From Maridesulfovibrio sp. (lineage in GTDB: Bacteria > Desulfobacterota > Desulfovibrionia > Desulfovibrionales > Desulfovibrionaceae), in assembly GCF_963676065.1 (NCBI RefSeq), contig NZ_OY780933.1, positions 4,110,501 to 4,174,500 on the forward strand: a stretch of 64,000 nucleotides of DNA, given 5' to 3'. This document shows positions 24,696 to 33,286 of the stretch, piece after piece. A program made the translations under genes and the position numbers. The notes beneath the pieces are model-generated. The model ran no database searches and was not told the origin of the DNA. It was given only the letters and a program-made list of their open reading frames with translations. Numbering within the stretch: the first letter of the stretch is position 1; each line of letters begins with the position of its first letter.

Positions 24696-25997
24696 ATGGA
24701 AAAAAGAACTATTTTGCCGGGTAAAACTTACCTAATCTTATTTTGCATATTGCTAATTACCATATTCGGCACAGTTGCTACCGCTTCTGCTTCTGCCACT
24801 CCAGCCCGTTTTCCTATTACCGATCCTTACAAAGCCACTATTTTTGGCACTCCGCCGGAACTAAGACACAAGCTCAAAAAACCGATCATCCCGGAAGAAT
24901 GTGAAATTGAAATAGATGAACGCAGAATTCCGGACATTTTCTGGTACAGTGAAACATATTACTATTCCACGGCAATGCAGGAAAAAGAAGCTCCGCTCCT
25001 GTTTATCATCGCCGGGACAGGATCGGAACATGATTCCACAAAAATGCGTTTCCTTACCCAGCTTTTTTACGAGGCCGGCTACCATGTAGTCGCCCTCTCA
25101 TCACCCACACATATGAACCCCGTGGTCAGTTTTTCAAAATACGCCGCCCCCGGTTACGTGCCTTATGATGTGGAAGACCTCTACCGGGCCATGAAGTGGA
25201 TTAAAGCCGACCTTGCAAAAGGATACAAAATCCGAAACTACAGCATCACCGGATACAGCCTTGGAGCCATGCATTCTGCCTTTCTTGCAAAGCTGGACTC
25301 AGAACGCAAAGAGTTCAATTTTCAGCGGGTGCTGATGCTGAATCCCCCGGTGAGCCTTTATTCTTCAGCACTTAGATTTGATTCATGGCTTAGCCCGGAA
25401 AACCTCGGGGATAAAACTCCACGCGAAGTCATCGATAATCTCATTGAAGCTTTTTCGGAAATCTATGTTCAGTCCGACATTGTCGACCTTGATGACAACT
25501 TCCTTTATGCCCTTTCACAGCACACTAATTTTTCAAACATGGACATGAAGGCCATCATTGCCGTTGCATTCAGAATGTCTTCATCAAGTATGATTTTCAG
25601 CTCCGATGTATGCCTCAATGCCGGATACATCGTCCCGGTGAATAAACATCTGTCCATAGGCGATAATCTTATGCCCTACCTCCGAGTTGCCGCGGCTGTT
25701 TCCTTTGAAGATTATGTGGATGAATTTCTGCTGCCCTACCTGCAGTTCCTGAAACCGGGAACAACCAAGGGAGATCTGGTAAAAAATTGCGATCTGGGCA
25801 GCATTAAGGACTTCCTCAGTAAGTCAGATAATATTTTTGTTCTCGGCAATGAAGATGACATCATTTTGAATGACGCCGATCTGAAATTCATAAAAGAGAC
25901 CTTTGGTGACCGTGCTTTTCTTTTTCCGCATGGAGGTCACTGCGGTAATATGATGTTTGAACCGTATGACCGCAAAGCTCTGGAGCTGATTCAATGA
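24696..25997 (+). CDS. Exported alpha/beta hydrolase
   Basis: 433-aa protein with a cleavable or anchoring N-terminal signal (hydrophobic run around residues 12-32, then A-S-A-S-A), so probably periplasmic. The hydrolase core shows L-F-I-I-A-G-T-G as the oxyanion strand, the nucleophile elbow ITGYSLGAMHS with G-Y-S-L-G, an acidic E-D-D late in the chain and H-G-G-H near the end as the catalytic histidine. The ATG has no obvious Shine-Dalgarno. It overlaps the mlaA-type gene by ATGA. That pairing suggests a lipid-directed hydrolase or lipase at the outer membrane; substrate unproven. Confidence 0.78.
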   Translation: MEKRTILPGKTYLILFCILLITIFGTVATASASATPARFPITDPYKATIFGTPPELRHKLKKPIIPEECEIEIDERRIPDIFWYSETYYYSTAMQEKEAPLLFIIAGTGSEHDSTKMRFLTQLFYEAGYHVVALSSPTHMNPVVSFSKYAAPGYVPYDVEDLYRAMKWIKADLAKGYKIRNYSITGYSLGAMHSAFLAKLDSERKEFNFQRVLMLNPPVSLYSSALRFDSWLSPENLGDKTPREVIDNLIEAFSEIYVQSDIVDLDDNFLYALSQHTNFSNMDMKAIIAVAFRMSSSSMIFSSDVCLNAGYIVPVNKHLSIGDNLMPYLRVAAAVSFEDYVDEFLLPYLQFLKPGTTKGDLVKNCDLGSIKDFLSKSDNIFVLGNEDDIILNDADLKFIKETFGDRAFLFPHGGHCGNMMFEPYDRKALELIQ

Positions 25998-26881
25998 TTA
26001 AAAAAATATTCAGCTTCATCCTGCTCTCCCTGTTGCTTCAGGGTTGCGCAACAATCATAAAAGAAGACCCTTCGCTGACCCTGAAACCACAGGGATTCAT
26101 CGCCCCGGTCTCCCATGCCCCGCGTGCGGGCAAACCGCATAGCAAGCAAGCCGACCTTGAGTTTCTGGAAGTACATGACCCGTGGGACGCCATGAACCGG
26201 CACATCTATTCGTTTAACGCCCGTTTTGACCGGGCCGTATATCTTCCGGCAGTAAACGTTTACACCACAGTGCTGCCTCTGCCGGTCCGTGAAGGAGTGA
26301 CCAACGCGGTCAATAACCTGAACGAAGTAAAATCCTTTACCAACGGAATTCTGCAATTCAATGGGGATAAAACCTCGAGAGCCTTTTCTCGCTTCCTGAT
26401 CAACTCCTCAGTAGGACTTCTGGGTATATTTGATGTGGCATCCATGTGGGATTTAAAAAGCATGGAGACAGGATTCGCCGATACTCTGGGTGTTTGGGGA
26501 CTGCCCCCCGGACCATATGTAGTTCTCCCCCTTCTGGGCCCATCCAGTGTACGCGATTCCGGCGGTGCTCTGGGTGATTTCGCCCTGCTGTGGTACGAAA
26601 TGAACTGGGTTTACGACCTTGCCGGAGTAGACGAAGGACGAACAGCCATCGGTATTGGAGAATCCACCATACGCGGGTTGAGCCTGCGCGCCAACGTACC
26701 TTTCCGCTACTACCAGACCGGTTCGCCCTTTGAGTATGATCTGGTCCGTTTCCTCTACAGCAAAAAACGCGAGCTTGATATGATACGCGAAAAATCAGGA
26801 ACTCCTGATCCCGGACGCCCGTACATGAAGAAAGATTTCGATACCCTCCGCAAGAACAGGGAACAGGAAAGAACCGACTAA
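25994..26881 (+). CDS. mlaA: MlaA (VacJ) family outer-membrane lipoprotein
   Basis: MlaA removes mislocalised phospholipids from the outer leaflet of the outer membrane with OmpC/F and MlaC. The protein has a lipoprotein signal with lipobox L-Q-G-C (Cys18) and the family blocks D-P-W-D-A-M-N-R-H-I-Y-S-F-N, then N-N-L-N-E-V-K-S-F-T-N, R-F-L-I-N-S-S-V-G-L-L-G-I-F-D-V-A and G-F-A-D-T-L-G-V-W-G (given in parts). 295 aa, with a C-terminal extension of about 40 residues rich in charge. No mlaBCDEF genes are adjacent; the partner here is an exported hydrolase. Confidence 0.92.
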   Translation: MIKKIFSFILLSLLLQGCATIIKEDPSLTLKPQGFIAPVSHAPRAGKPHSKQADLEFLEVHDPWDAMNRHIYSFNARFDRAVYLPAVNVYTTVLPLPVREGVTNAVNNLNEVKSFTNGILQFNGDKTSRAFSRFLINSSVGLLGIFDVASMWDLKSMETGFADTLGVWGLPPGPYVVLPLLGPSSVRDSGGALGDFALLWYEMNWVYDLAGVDEGRTAIGIGESTIRGLSLRANVPFRYYQTGSPFEYDLVRFLYSKKRELDMIREKSGTPDPGRPYMKKDFDTLRKNREQERTD

Positions 26882-26884
26882 CAA

Positions 26885-27862
26885 CTAGTTCAGCCGGCTG
26901 AAACGGACACGGTATTCACGAGGGCTCACTCCGGTCATACTCTTGAATAAACGGCGGAATGATGAGGGGTTATCATAACCGACCAGAGCTGTTATCTCTT
27001 CCACTCCCTTGGAACTGACCTCAAGCAGATGACGCGCAGCTTCGATGCGTAATTGCTGCAAATAATTATTCGGAGTCATGCCCGTAGATTTTTTGAAACG
27101 GCGCATTAAAGTCCGTTCACCAAGCCCCGCTTTCTCAGCGAGGACCGCAACAGTTACCGCAAGAGAGTAATTATCCTGCATCCATTCCTGTACCCGCAGA
27201 ATTTCCTTATCTACCAACCCGCTCTTCGCAGCTTTACTATCAAACATGAAATATGGAGTCTGCACATCACGAGTGGAATCCATAACCAGAACTTTCGCAC
27301 AGCCGGCTGCAACTTCCCGGCCCATAAATCTTGCCACAATATGCAGGGCCAGATCCTGCCATGCCATGGCCCCTCCGGCACATATATAATTTCCCCCGTC
27401 TATGAGCATCCGCCGGGGCTGGAGATCCACATTCGCAAAGCGGGACGAAAAATCAGACGCCAGTTTCCAATGCGTGGTAGCGGGACGACCTTCCAGTATT
27501 CCCGCACGGGCCATGAGAAATGATCCGGCACACGCCGAGGCGAGAATCGTTCCCTGCCTCTCCAGTTCCGCGAGACGATCCATAAGCGCTTTGTTATCAA
27601 GCAATGCGTCTATTTTACCAAATACCGGGGGAAGGACCAGAATATCTGGTTGAAGATCGAGAATACTACCGCCAACATACACAGGGATTCCCAAGTACCC
27701 GCTGACTCTATTCCCGTCCGGGCTTAGAATATCCAGACCGCTGAATTCATTTTTCCCACCGGACTCATGCTTCAGTGAATTGGCGATGCTGAAAATCTCC
27801 AGAACACCGCTAACTCCGCTGACCAGACAATCATCATAAGCTAAAACTGCAACACTTTTCAT
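26885..27862 (-). CDS. GlxA-type AraC family regulator (DJ-1/PfpI + AraC HTH)
   Basis: 325-aa regulator. Residues about 1-190 form a DJ-1/PfpI-like sensor (V-A-V-L-A-Y-D-D-C at the start, then A-S-A-C-A-G-S-F with a nucleophile-elbow Cys, and C-A-G-G-A-M-A-W). Residues about 220-325 hold the double HTH of AraC/XylS proteins (V-A-V-L-A-E-K-A-G-L-G-E-R-T-L-M-R-R-F-K in part; V-G-Y-D-N-P-S-S-F-R-R-L-F-K). I place the start at ATG 27862, where the domain begins; there is no strong Shine-Dalgarno. It is divergent from the isochorismatase-like gene it may control, with 21-bp-spaced direct repeats between them. Confidence 0.88.
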   Translation of the reverse strand: MKSVAVLAYDDCLVSGVSGVLEIFSIANSLKHESGGKNEFSGLDILSPDGNRVSGYLGIPVYVGGSILDLQPDILVLPPVFGKIDALLDNKALMDRLAELERQGTILASACAGSFLMARAGILEGRPATTHWKLASDFSSRFANVDLQPRRMLIDGGNYICAGGAMAWQDLALHIVARFMGREVAAGCAKVLVMDSTRDVQTPYFMFDSKAAKSGLVDKEILRVQEWMQDNYSLAVTVAVLAEKAGLGERTLMRRFKKSTGMTPNNYLQQLRIEAARHLLEVSSKGVEEITALVGYDNPSSFRRLFKSMTGVSPREYRVRFSRLN

Positions 27863-27868
27863 GGACAC

Positions 27869-27905
27869 ATTGTCATTTTCAGCACTGTTATTGTCAATAC
27901 TGACA
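27869..27905. promoter_or_regulatory. Candidate AraC-type operator
   Basis: Two ATTGTCA direct repeats begin at 27869 and 27890, exactly 21 bp apart, the spacing of araI half-sites. The second overlaps a TGTCA / TGACA inverted repeat (27892-27905). They lie just upstream of the regulator start in the divergent gap. Confidence 0.45.
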
Positions 27906-27975
27906 CTTATTTTTTTACGGATTTCTGTCAGAATTGAATCAACAGAAACAAAAATATTTAATACGGAGGACAGAA

Positions 27976-28521
27976 ATGACGAAAAAAGCACTTATAATCA
28001 TCGATATACAGAACGACTATTTTCCTGGTGGCAGATTTCCTCTTGAAGGCAGTGAACAAGCGGGGGAAAATGCGGCAAGGGTTCTCGACTACTTCAGACA
28101 AAACGGCCTGCCGGTAATCCATATTAGGCACATTTCAACAAAGGAAGGAGCTGCTTTCTTCCTTCCGGGAACCGAGGGAGCGGAAATCCACCAATGCGTT
28201 AAACCTCTGGAGGATGAAACTGTTGTACTTAAGAATTTCCCTAACAGCTTCCGGGAAACCGTGCTTGAGGATGAACTCAAGAAATTGGGCGTGCAGGAGC
28301 TGGTTATCTGTGGAATGATGAGCAACATGTGCGTGGACGCCACCACCCGCGCAGCAGTGGATATGGGCTATCAATGCACAGTAGTTCACGATGCCTGCTG
28401 CGGAGCCGCCCTTGAGTTCAACGGAGTTAAGTCCGAAGCGGCAGAAGTCCATGCGGGGTTCATGGCTTCACTTGGAATGACCTATGCTTCTATGGTGAGC
28501 GCGCAGGAACTGACCGCCTAA
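27976..28521 (+). CDS. Isochorismatase-like cysteine hydrolase
   Basis: 181-aa member of the isochorismatase / nicotinamidase superfamily. The catalytic triad is visible: Asp in LIIIDIQNDYF, Lys in VVLKNFPNSF, and the nucleophile Cys in ICGMMSNMCVDAT, with the preceding cis-peptide segment G-M-M-S. The start ATG 27976 is set by GGAGGA 5 nt upstream. Isochorismatase, nicotinamidase, ureidoacrylate and carbamoyl hydrolases cannot be told apart here. Its regulator-like divergent neighbour and the converging DMT exporter (4-bp stop overlap) suggest a small inducible module. Confidence 0.85.
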   Translation: MTKKALIIIDIQNDYFPGGRFPLEGSEQAGENAARVLDYFRQNGLPVIHIRHISTKEGAAFFLPGTEGAEIHQCVKPLEDETVVLKNFPNSFRETVLEDELKKLGVQELVICGMMSNMCVDATTRAAVDMGYQCTVVHDACCGAALEFNGVKSEAAEVHAGFMASLGMTYASMVSAQELTA

Positions 28522-29450
28522 CGCACGTTCTGAACTCGAAGATAGAGTACCAGCCCCAGCATGGTCATAGCTATACCGGACCAGCCGAGTATGCCGGGCA
28601 ATGTTCCATGCAGGAGGATAACTTCCCCGGCCAGCGAAAAAAGAACTTCCATGGACTGGGTGCAATCAGCCGCGGCCAGTTCTGCCGCTGTCCGCGCCTT
28701 GTGCCGGGCGTAAAGAAACAGGCTGGTCGCGGCAATACCTGAAAACATAGCAACCAAAGCGGTGTTAAAAATCTGCTCGGTCTGAGGCATCGGCGGATGA
28801 CTTATAAGAATCAGCCCGGCCCATAGGGGGATAGACCCCAAAGTCAGAAGCAGCACTCTGCAAAAGGGGTCATCCATGGTCGGATCGTCCAAAGAAGGAA
28901 TCAGGCTGCTGCCGCCGTTTCGGGCTTCCCAGACCAGCTGATTACCGAAGGGATAAGCAAAAGCGGCGACAAAGACAGGAATTGCGCCCAGTAGAACCGC
29001 ACTCAAGGAGCTTGATTCCATGCGCTCAATATTTATCAGCAACACTCCGGCGAAGATGATCAGAGTTAACAGAATGGCCCTTAGCGGAACCCTTTTCCCG
29101 AATCCCAGCAGAACCAGCGGTGTAGCCAGAATCGTGGTCTGCCATGTGGCGGCAACAACCCAGCCGGGCGAATATGAAGCACTGAAAGTTATCAGGGCAT
29201 AAAAAACACCGAACCCGACTCCCCCCGCCAGAGTCCAGAATTTCCAATGTTTCAGGTAGAGTCTGATGGATCGCAGCAGCAAGTCACGGCGGAACAGCCC
29301 AAGGCCTACAAATAAAAATACCAGCATCCAGAAATAACGCAGGCTGGCTGACCAAACCCAGTGCCCGCCATCTAGACTCATGGCTCTGTTAAGAACAAAA
29401 GTGGTACTGAAAAACAGAGCCGCAAGAACACCGGTCAAAATAATCTTCAT
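28518..29450 (-). CDS. DMT-superfamily efflux transporter (EmrE-like, EamA-type)
   Basis: 310-aa integral membrane protein with about ten hydrophobic helices, of the multidrug-resistance efflux DMT family. The N-terminal pair reads L-F-F-S-T-T-F-V-L-N-R-A. Internal Q-T-T-I-L-A-T-P-L and A-S-Y-S-P-G-W-V-V-A-A-T-W-Q are in the substrate-path helices. The start is ATG 29450 with GGAG 7 nt upstream. Its stop codon overlaps that of the isochorismatase-like gene on the other strand. Cargo unknown. Confidence 0.82.
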   Translation of the reverse strand: MKIILTGVLAALFFSTTFVLNRAMSLDGGHWVWSASLRYFWMLVFLFVGLGLFRRDLLLRSIRLYLKHWKFWTLAGGVGFGVFYALITFSASYSPGWVVAATWQTTILATPLVLLGFGKRVPLRAILLTLIIFAGVLLINIERMESSSLSAVLLGAIPVFVAAFAYPFGNQLVWEARNGGSSLIPSLDDPTMDDPFCRVLLLTLGSIPLWAGLILISHPPMPQTEQIFNTALVAMFSGIAATSLFLYARHKARTAAELAAADCTQSMEVLFSLAGEVILLHGTLPGILGWSGIAMTMLGLVLYLRVQNVR

Positions 29451-29473
29451 CAAAAATCTCCGTAAATCAAATT

Positions 29474-30298
29474 CTACATATCGCCTTTAATAATCATGTC
29501 CGAAAGCTTCATCAAATCGCCTGAGCTTGGAATCATACCCCGCTGGAAGGAAGGGGCGTGGGCACGGCCCCGAAAATAATCCTCGGCCCACTTAACTACC
29601 GCCGGATTAAAGAATCCCGGATTATTTAAAACAATGTATGCCTTGGCTGCACCATCATCTTTTTCAGCCTGACGGGAAAAATTTGATTCATGAATATGAT
29701 GAACGTAAAGAGGTCGCGCAATATGTTTGAACTTTCCACCGGCAAGCAGGCACTGCACCCAGTAGTCCCAATCTTCATACGCTGTATTCTCCCGGTAACG
29801 AATTCCCGCCTCCCAAAGTTCACGTCGGTATATTGCGCAGGGGGTCACGGTATTCTGAGTTCGCAGCTGCATGGGCTTAAAATCAGGCAGGACGCGGGCA
29901 AATGACTTTTCAGGGGTTGTTTCGATGTAATCCGAATAAACGACAGAAATGCGCGGGTCTGATTCCAGCGAATCAACACACGTCTCCAGAAATTCGGGCA
30001 TTAATTCATCGTCAGGGTCAAAACTGAGCAGATACTTACCTACGGCCCGGCTCAAACCGTAATTACGTACCGGTCCGGGCCTGCCGCGTCTTGGCGGTGA
30101 AAAAACTTCAAATCTGCCGCACGAGATTTTATCCGCCCACTTAGCAGCCTGCTCAAGTGAATCATCACTGCTTCCGTCATCGATAAAAAGAATCTCCACA
30201 TCAGCAAGGGCCATGGTCTGTCCTGCCAGAGAGCTGAAAAAACGGTCGGCAAAACGTCCGTAATTATAGTTGGGTATGACAATGGAAAGCAGGCTCAT
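29474..30298 (-). CDS. Family 2 glycosyltransferase
   Basis: 274-aa GT-A fold glycosyltransferase. It opens with L-L-S-I-V-I-P-N-Y-N-Y-G-R-F, has the nucleotide-sugar Asp in L-F-I-D-D-G-S-S-D-D-S, a D-P-D-D metal-binding motif and a later E-D-W-D-Y-W motif with the catalytic acid. There are no membrane helices, so it is soluble or peripheral. Donor and acceptor are unknown. It is 23 nt upstream of the DMT transporter on the same strand and may be cotranscribed. Confidence 0.88.
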   Translation of the reverse strand: MSLLSIVIPNYNYGRFADRFFSSLAGQTMALADVEILFIDDGSSDDSLEQAAKWADKISCGRFEVFSPPRRGRPGPVRNYGLSRAVGKYLLSFDPDDELMPEFLETCVDSLESDPRISVVYSDYIETTPEKSFARVLPDFKPMQLRTQNTVTPCAIYRRELWEAGIRYRENTAYEDWDYWVQCLLAGGKFKHIARPLYVHHIHESNFSRQAEKDDGAAKAYIVLNNPGFFNPAVVKWAEDYFRGRAHAPSFQRGMIPSSGDLMKLSDMIIKGDM

Positions 30299-30334
30299 GA
30301 AAAGGGATTACACCACACTGTAGTAAATACGCAA

Positions 30335-30363
30335 GCAGCCCGATCACATATGGATCGGGCTGC
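30335..30363. terminator. Terminator-like hairpin between GT2 and msrAB
   Basis: GCAGCCCGATC / GATCGGGCTGC, an 11-bp perfect stem with a 7-nt loop, placed just after the msrAB stop on the minus strand. The T-run is weak on both sides (TTGCGTATTT on the minus strand). Confidence 0.65.
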
Positions 30364-30369
30364 GCTTAT

Positions 30370-31467
30370 TTACTTGAAGAGCTTTAGAAACTCACCGTAA
30401 CCCTGACTTTCCATTTCTTCCAGCGGAATGAAGCGTAAGGCGGCGGAATTGATGCAGTAACGCAATCCCGTGGGCTGCGGGCCGTCATCAAAGACATGCC
30501 CGAGATGGGAATCCGCCTTGCGGGATCGAACCTCGATACGGGTCATGAAAAAGGAATTATCTTCCTTTTCCACAACTCCCTGCCCTTCAATCGGACGGGT
30601 AAAACTAGGCCAGCCAGTGCCGGACTCAAACTTGTCGCGGGAGCTGAAAAGAGGTTCACCGGAGACCACATCAACATAAATACCTTCACGGTGATTATCC
30701 CAGAATTCATTATCAAACGCCGGTTCGGTGCCATCCTTACGTACTACCTTGAACTGCAAGGGAGTCAATATTTCACGCAGCTTATCATCGCTGGGACGTT
30801 GATAAGCACTAACTTCGGCAGGAGCGGACGCGGGTTCTTCTTTATCTCCCCAATGTTCCTCCACAAAAGAATCACGGCCGGACATGAACCGATACCAATT
30901 GTATCGCACAGGATTCTTAGTGTAGTAATCCTGATGGTATTCCTCCGCCCGGTAAAACTTTTCAAAGGGAATTAGCTTTGTGGACAAAGGCTTATCAAAT
31001 ACGCCTGATCCATCAATTTCCACCAGAATACGCCCGGCTGTCTTTTTCTGTTCCTCATCGTGGTAGAAAATTGCGGAAGTGTACTGCGATCCGCGATCAT
31101 TGAACGATCCGCCCGGATCAGTCGGATCATGATGTTTCATGAAAGCCCGCAATATTTGTTCGTAACTTATTTTCGCAGGATCAAAACAAACCTGAACCGA
31201 TTCCAGATGCCCTGTGTTACCGGAGCTGACCTGCTCATAAGTCGGATTTTCCACATGACCGCCTGAATAACCGGATACAACTTCAAGCACTCCATCCAGT
31301 TTTTCAAGATCGGACTCAACACACCAGAAACATCCTCCGGCAAGGGTGGCTGTTTCATAGTTGCAGTTATTTTCCTGCATATTCACTACCTCTCTGCTTT
31401 CAGCTGACTGAGTAATTATTACTGACAAAAAAAGTATGCTTAAAAAACATGCAAATAATTTGGGCAT
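30370..31467 (-). CDS. msrAB: Exported fused methionine sulfoxide reductase MsrA-MsrB
   Basis: Repairs both S- and R-methionine sulfoxide. The MsrA domain (about 40-195) has the active-site motif A-G-G-C-F-W-C-V-E. The MsrB domain (about 225-360) has G-T-G-W-P-S-F and the catalytic [11 protein letters not shown]. The zinc CxxC pairs of some MsrB proteins are absent (the E-P-L-F-S-S-R position has none), so it is the metal-free type. An N-terminal hydrophobic signal (residues about 3-25, ending Q-S-A-E-S) directs export. I chose ATG 31467, with GGAG 6 nt upstream. 365 aa. A periplasmic MsrAB fits an anaerobe facing oxidant bursts. Confidence 0.93.
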   Translation of the reverse strand: MPKLFACFLSILFLSVIITQSAESREVVNMQENNCNYETATLAGGCFWCVESDLEKLDGVLEVVSGYSGGHVENPTYEQVSSGNTGHLESVQVCFDPAKISYEQILRAFMKHHDPTDPGGSFNDRGSQYTSAIFYHDEEQKKTAGRILVEIDGSGVFDKPLSTKLIPFEKFYRAEEYHQDYYTKNPVRYNWYRFMSGRDSFVEEHWGDKEEPASAPAEVSAYQRPSDDKLREILTPLQFKVVRKDGTEPAFDNEFWDNHREGIYVDVVSGEPLFSSRDKFESGTGWPSFTRPIEGQGVVEKEDNSFFMTRIEVRSRKADSHLGHVFDDGPQPTGLRYCINSAALRFIPLEEMESQGYGEFLKLFK

Positions 31468-31496
31468 GGTGCACTCCATTATCAAAAAAGAACAGG

Positions 31497-31523
31497 TATC
31501 ATTACTAATAAGATAAAATGATA
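31497..31523. promoter_or_regulatory. Inverted repeat upstream of msrAB
   Basis: TATCAT and ATGATA arms with a 15-bp A/T-rich spacer lie 30-56 bp upstream of the msrAB start. It could be an operator for a peroxide- or metal-type regulator, but the match to any known box is poor. Confidence 0.3.
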
Positions 31524-31683
31524 TCAGAGATAGTCAATCATTTCCTCAAAAAGAACGCTGTGTAGAGAATCACGCTCATCCTTAGTGCACCCGCTTAGGA
31601 ATAAGCGAAAATAAATTGCGCCCCATCGTAATTGAATGTATTGTTTTTAACTATGAATAATCCCGAAGCAAAAACCGTTAACT

Positions 31684-32700
31684 ATGCATAAACACACGTC
31701 TTTAGTTAACCATACGATCGTCACTACCAGTTACAAGCTATTAACAATAGTGATAATTGCAGCATGCCTGCTGATAAATCCCGGAGTCGGATTTGCCGAG
31801 CAAACTGTAGTAGTCATCCCCAAAGCGACAATTCTGCATTTCTGGAAAATGGTCTGTACAGGTGCCCATGATGCTATAAAAAACACAGATACCAAGCTGA
31901 TATGGCGCGGACCGAGGGTCCAGAACAAATCACAGGCTCAGCAGCATCTACTGCAATTTTATACAGAAAAAAAAGTTGATGCTATTGTATTGGCCCCGAC
32001 TGACATGAAAAAGCTCAATCCTTATATTGAAAAAGCCGTAAAGGCGGGAATCGCAATTGTTATAATCGACTCTCCGGTTACCAGCAATGCACCGCACACA
32101 TACATTGCGACTGATAATTATAAATCCGGTGAAATAGGCGCAACGCTACTATCCAAAGAAATAAAAAGAAAGGGGCCTCTGCTGCTAGTCGGGCACACTG
32201 AAAAGGATGGGGCTTCTTTTTTGCGAGGACAGGGATTCATCGATAAAATGAACAAGCTGAGACCGGGCAGGTCAATAATCAGAATTGATATGGAAGACGG
32301 CAGTGAACGTGAAACAAGAATCGCTGTTGACGAAATCCTCAGCTCAGTACCATCCATTGCCGGCATTTTTTCAGTGGACGAGCCTATCTCAGAAGGAGTT
32401 TACCACGTTCTAAGCACTCAATCTCTCGATATCCCGTTTATCGCTTTCGACTACAACAATCATCTCATACAAGGTTTGAAAGACGGCAGGATAAAAGCCT
32501 TGATCACCCAAGAACCGTATACAATAGGTTTCTTCGGTGTCCGCGCTGCAATTAGCTTGCTGGCAGGAAAAAAAGTAAAAAAGAGAGTCTGTCCGGTGAC
32601 AATTATCACTCCAAACAACATCAACCGGTCTTCAATCCTTAAACGCCAGCAAAAAACAACCCTCAAAGAGAAAGAGAGCTGCCCTATCTGCTTCAATTAA
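31684..32700 (+). CDS. Periplasmic sugar-type substrate-binding protein (orphan)
   Basis: 338-aa protein of the RbsB / LacI-type periplasmic-binding family. The signal peptide is long (hydrophobic residues about 18-37, ending G-F-A). The fold shows V-V-V-I-P-K-A-T-I-L-H-F-W-K at the start, V-D-A-I-V-L-A-P-T-D as the first hinge strand, I-D-S-P-V-T-S, then I-A-F-D-Y-N and G-R-I-K-A-L-I-T-Q-E-P-Y. No ABC permease or ATPase lies nearby, so it may feed a chemoreceptor or sensor, or a transporter elsewhere. An unusual C-terminus with C-P-I-C follows the domain. No Shine-Dalgarno is evident. Confidence 0.82.
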   Translation: MHKHTSLVNHTIVTTSYKLLTIVIIAACLLINPGVGFAEQTVVVIPKATILHFWKMVCTGAHDAIKNTDTKLIWRGPRVQNKSQAQQHLLQFYTEKKVDAIVLAPTDMKKLNPYIEKAVKAGIAIVIIDSPVTSNAPHTYIATDNYKSGEIGATLLSKEIKRKGPLLLVGHTEKDGASFLRGQGFIDKMNKLRPGRSIIRIDMEDGSERETRIAVDEILSSVPSIAGIFSVDEPISEGVYHVLSTQSLDIPFIAFDYNNHLIQGLKDGRIKALITQEPYTIGFFGVRAAISLLAGKKVKKRVCPVTIITPNNINRSSILKRQQKTTLKEKESCPICFN

Positions 32701-32702
32701 AA

Positions 32703-32726
32703 AGGCTGACTCCGAAAAGCCAGCCT
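32703..32726 (+). terminator. Weak terminator-like hairpin after the binding-protein gene
   Basis: AGGCTG / CAGCCT arms with a 12-nt loop directly after the stop codon; no T-run follows. Confidence 0.35.
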
Positions 32727-32752
32727 ACCATTCTCAATCTATTCTAATTTAA

Positions 32753-33115
32753 TCAGCCACCGAACCAACCGGGAGCAAGGACTTCCATAGCCTTGGTGTA
32801 ATGAACCCGCAGGTCCTCCAGCTTACCGGAAACAACTTTTTCCTGATCACCCAGACTGGTGGGACATATATCCTGCATCTGGTCAACAACAGCTTCAAGT
32901 TCTTTCATTGTGGACTTGAGCATTATGATCTGATCTTTCAGATTCTCAGACTTATCATCGGCTAAGACATCATAAAGACGCGCCTTCCATGAATTCAGCT
33001 CCATTTCGAGACCTTTACAATAATGGTTTACAGCCTGCTTCTTTCCCTCTTCAGTGCTGCAACCATCAATACCGATACAACTGGGGCAAGGGCCCGGGTA
33101 ATCCATATTAGCCAT
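32753..33115 (-). CDS. Small Cys-containing, coiled-coil hypothetical protein
   Basis: 120-aa protein, not recognised. The N-terminus has C-P-S-C-I-G-I-D-G-C with a further Cys at H-Y-C-K, i.e. four cysteines within the first 35 residues, plausibly a metal or Fe-S site. The rest is a long charged helix, probably coiled-coil (about 40-100), and ends W-F-G-G. A good Shine-Dalgarno (GGAGG) precedes the ATG at 33115. It resembles small proteins seen in Desulfovibrio genomes, but I cannot assign a function. Confidence 0.7.
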   Translation of the reverse strand: MANMDYPGPCPSCIGIDGCSTEEGKKQAVNHYCKGLEMELNSWKARLYDVLADDKSENLKDQIIMLKSTMKELEAVVDQMQDICPTSLGDQEKVVSGKLEDLRVHYTKAMEVLAPGWFGG

Positions 33116-33286
33116 AATAAACCTCCAAGAGATAAAGTTATAATTCTCTATGAATTTATCACTAAAAAAGAATTATGGCAGTATTTTTTTATTTTTTTTA
33201 TACTTATTAATAAACTGTTTTTATTGATCTAACCCAAAAGTAAGCACTAACTTTTTTAAAATATCTGCTTGTATTCTGCAGCAGAC

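Noticed and set aside
26889..26902. TTCAGCCGGCTGAA palindrome as terminator between mlaA and the AraC-type gene
   Set aside because: It lies inside the coding end of the regulator and no T-run follows on either strand; it could be incidental.
27934..27962. TTGAAT and TTTAAT with 17-bp spacing as promoter of the isochorismatase-like gene
   Set aside because: The start point would fall on the Shine-Dalgarno (27965-27970), leaving no usable leader. The true promoter is probably further upstream.
30496..30975. 159-codon plus-strand frame
   Set aside because: It lies antisense to the MsrB/MsrA domains of msrAB and has no initiation signal.
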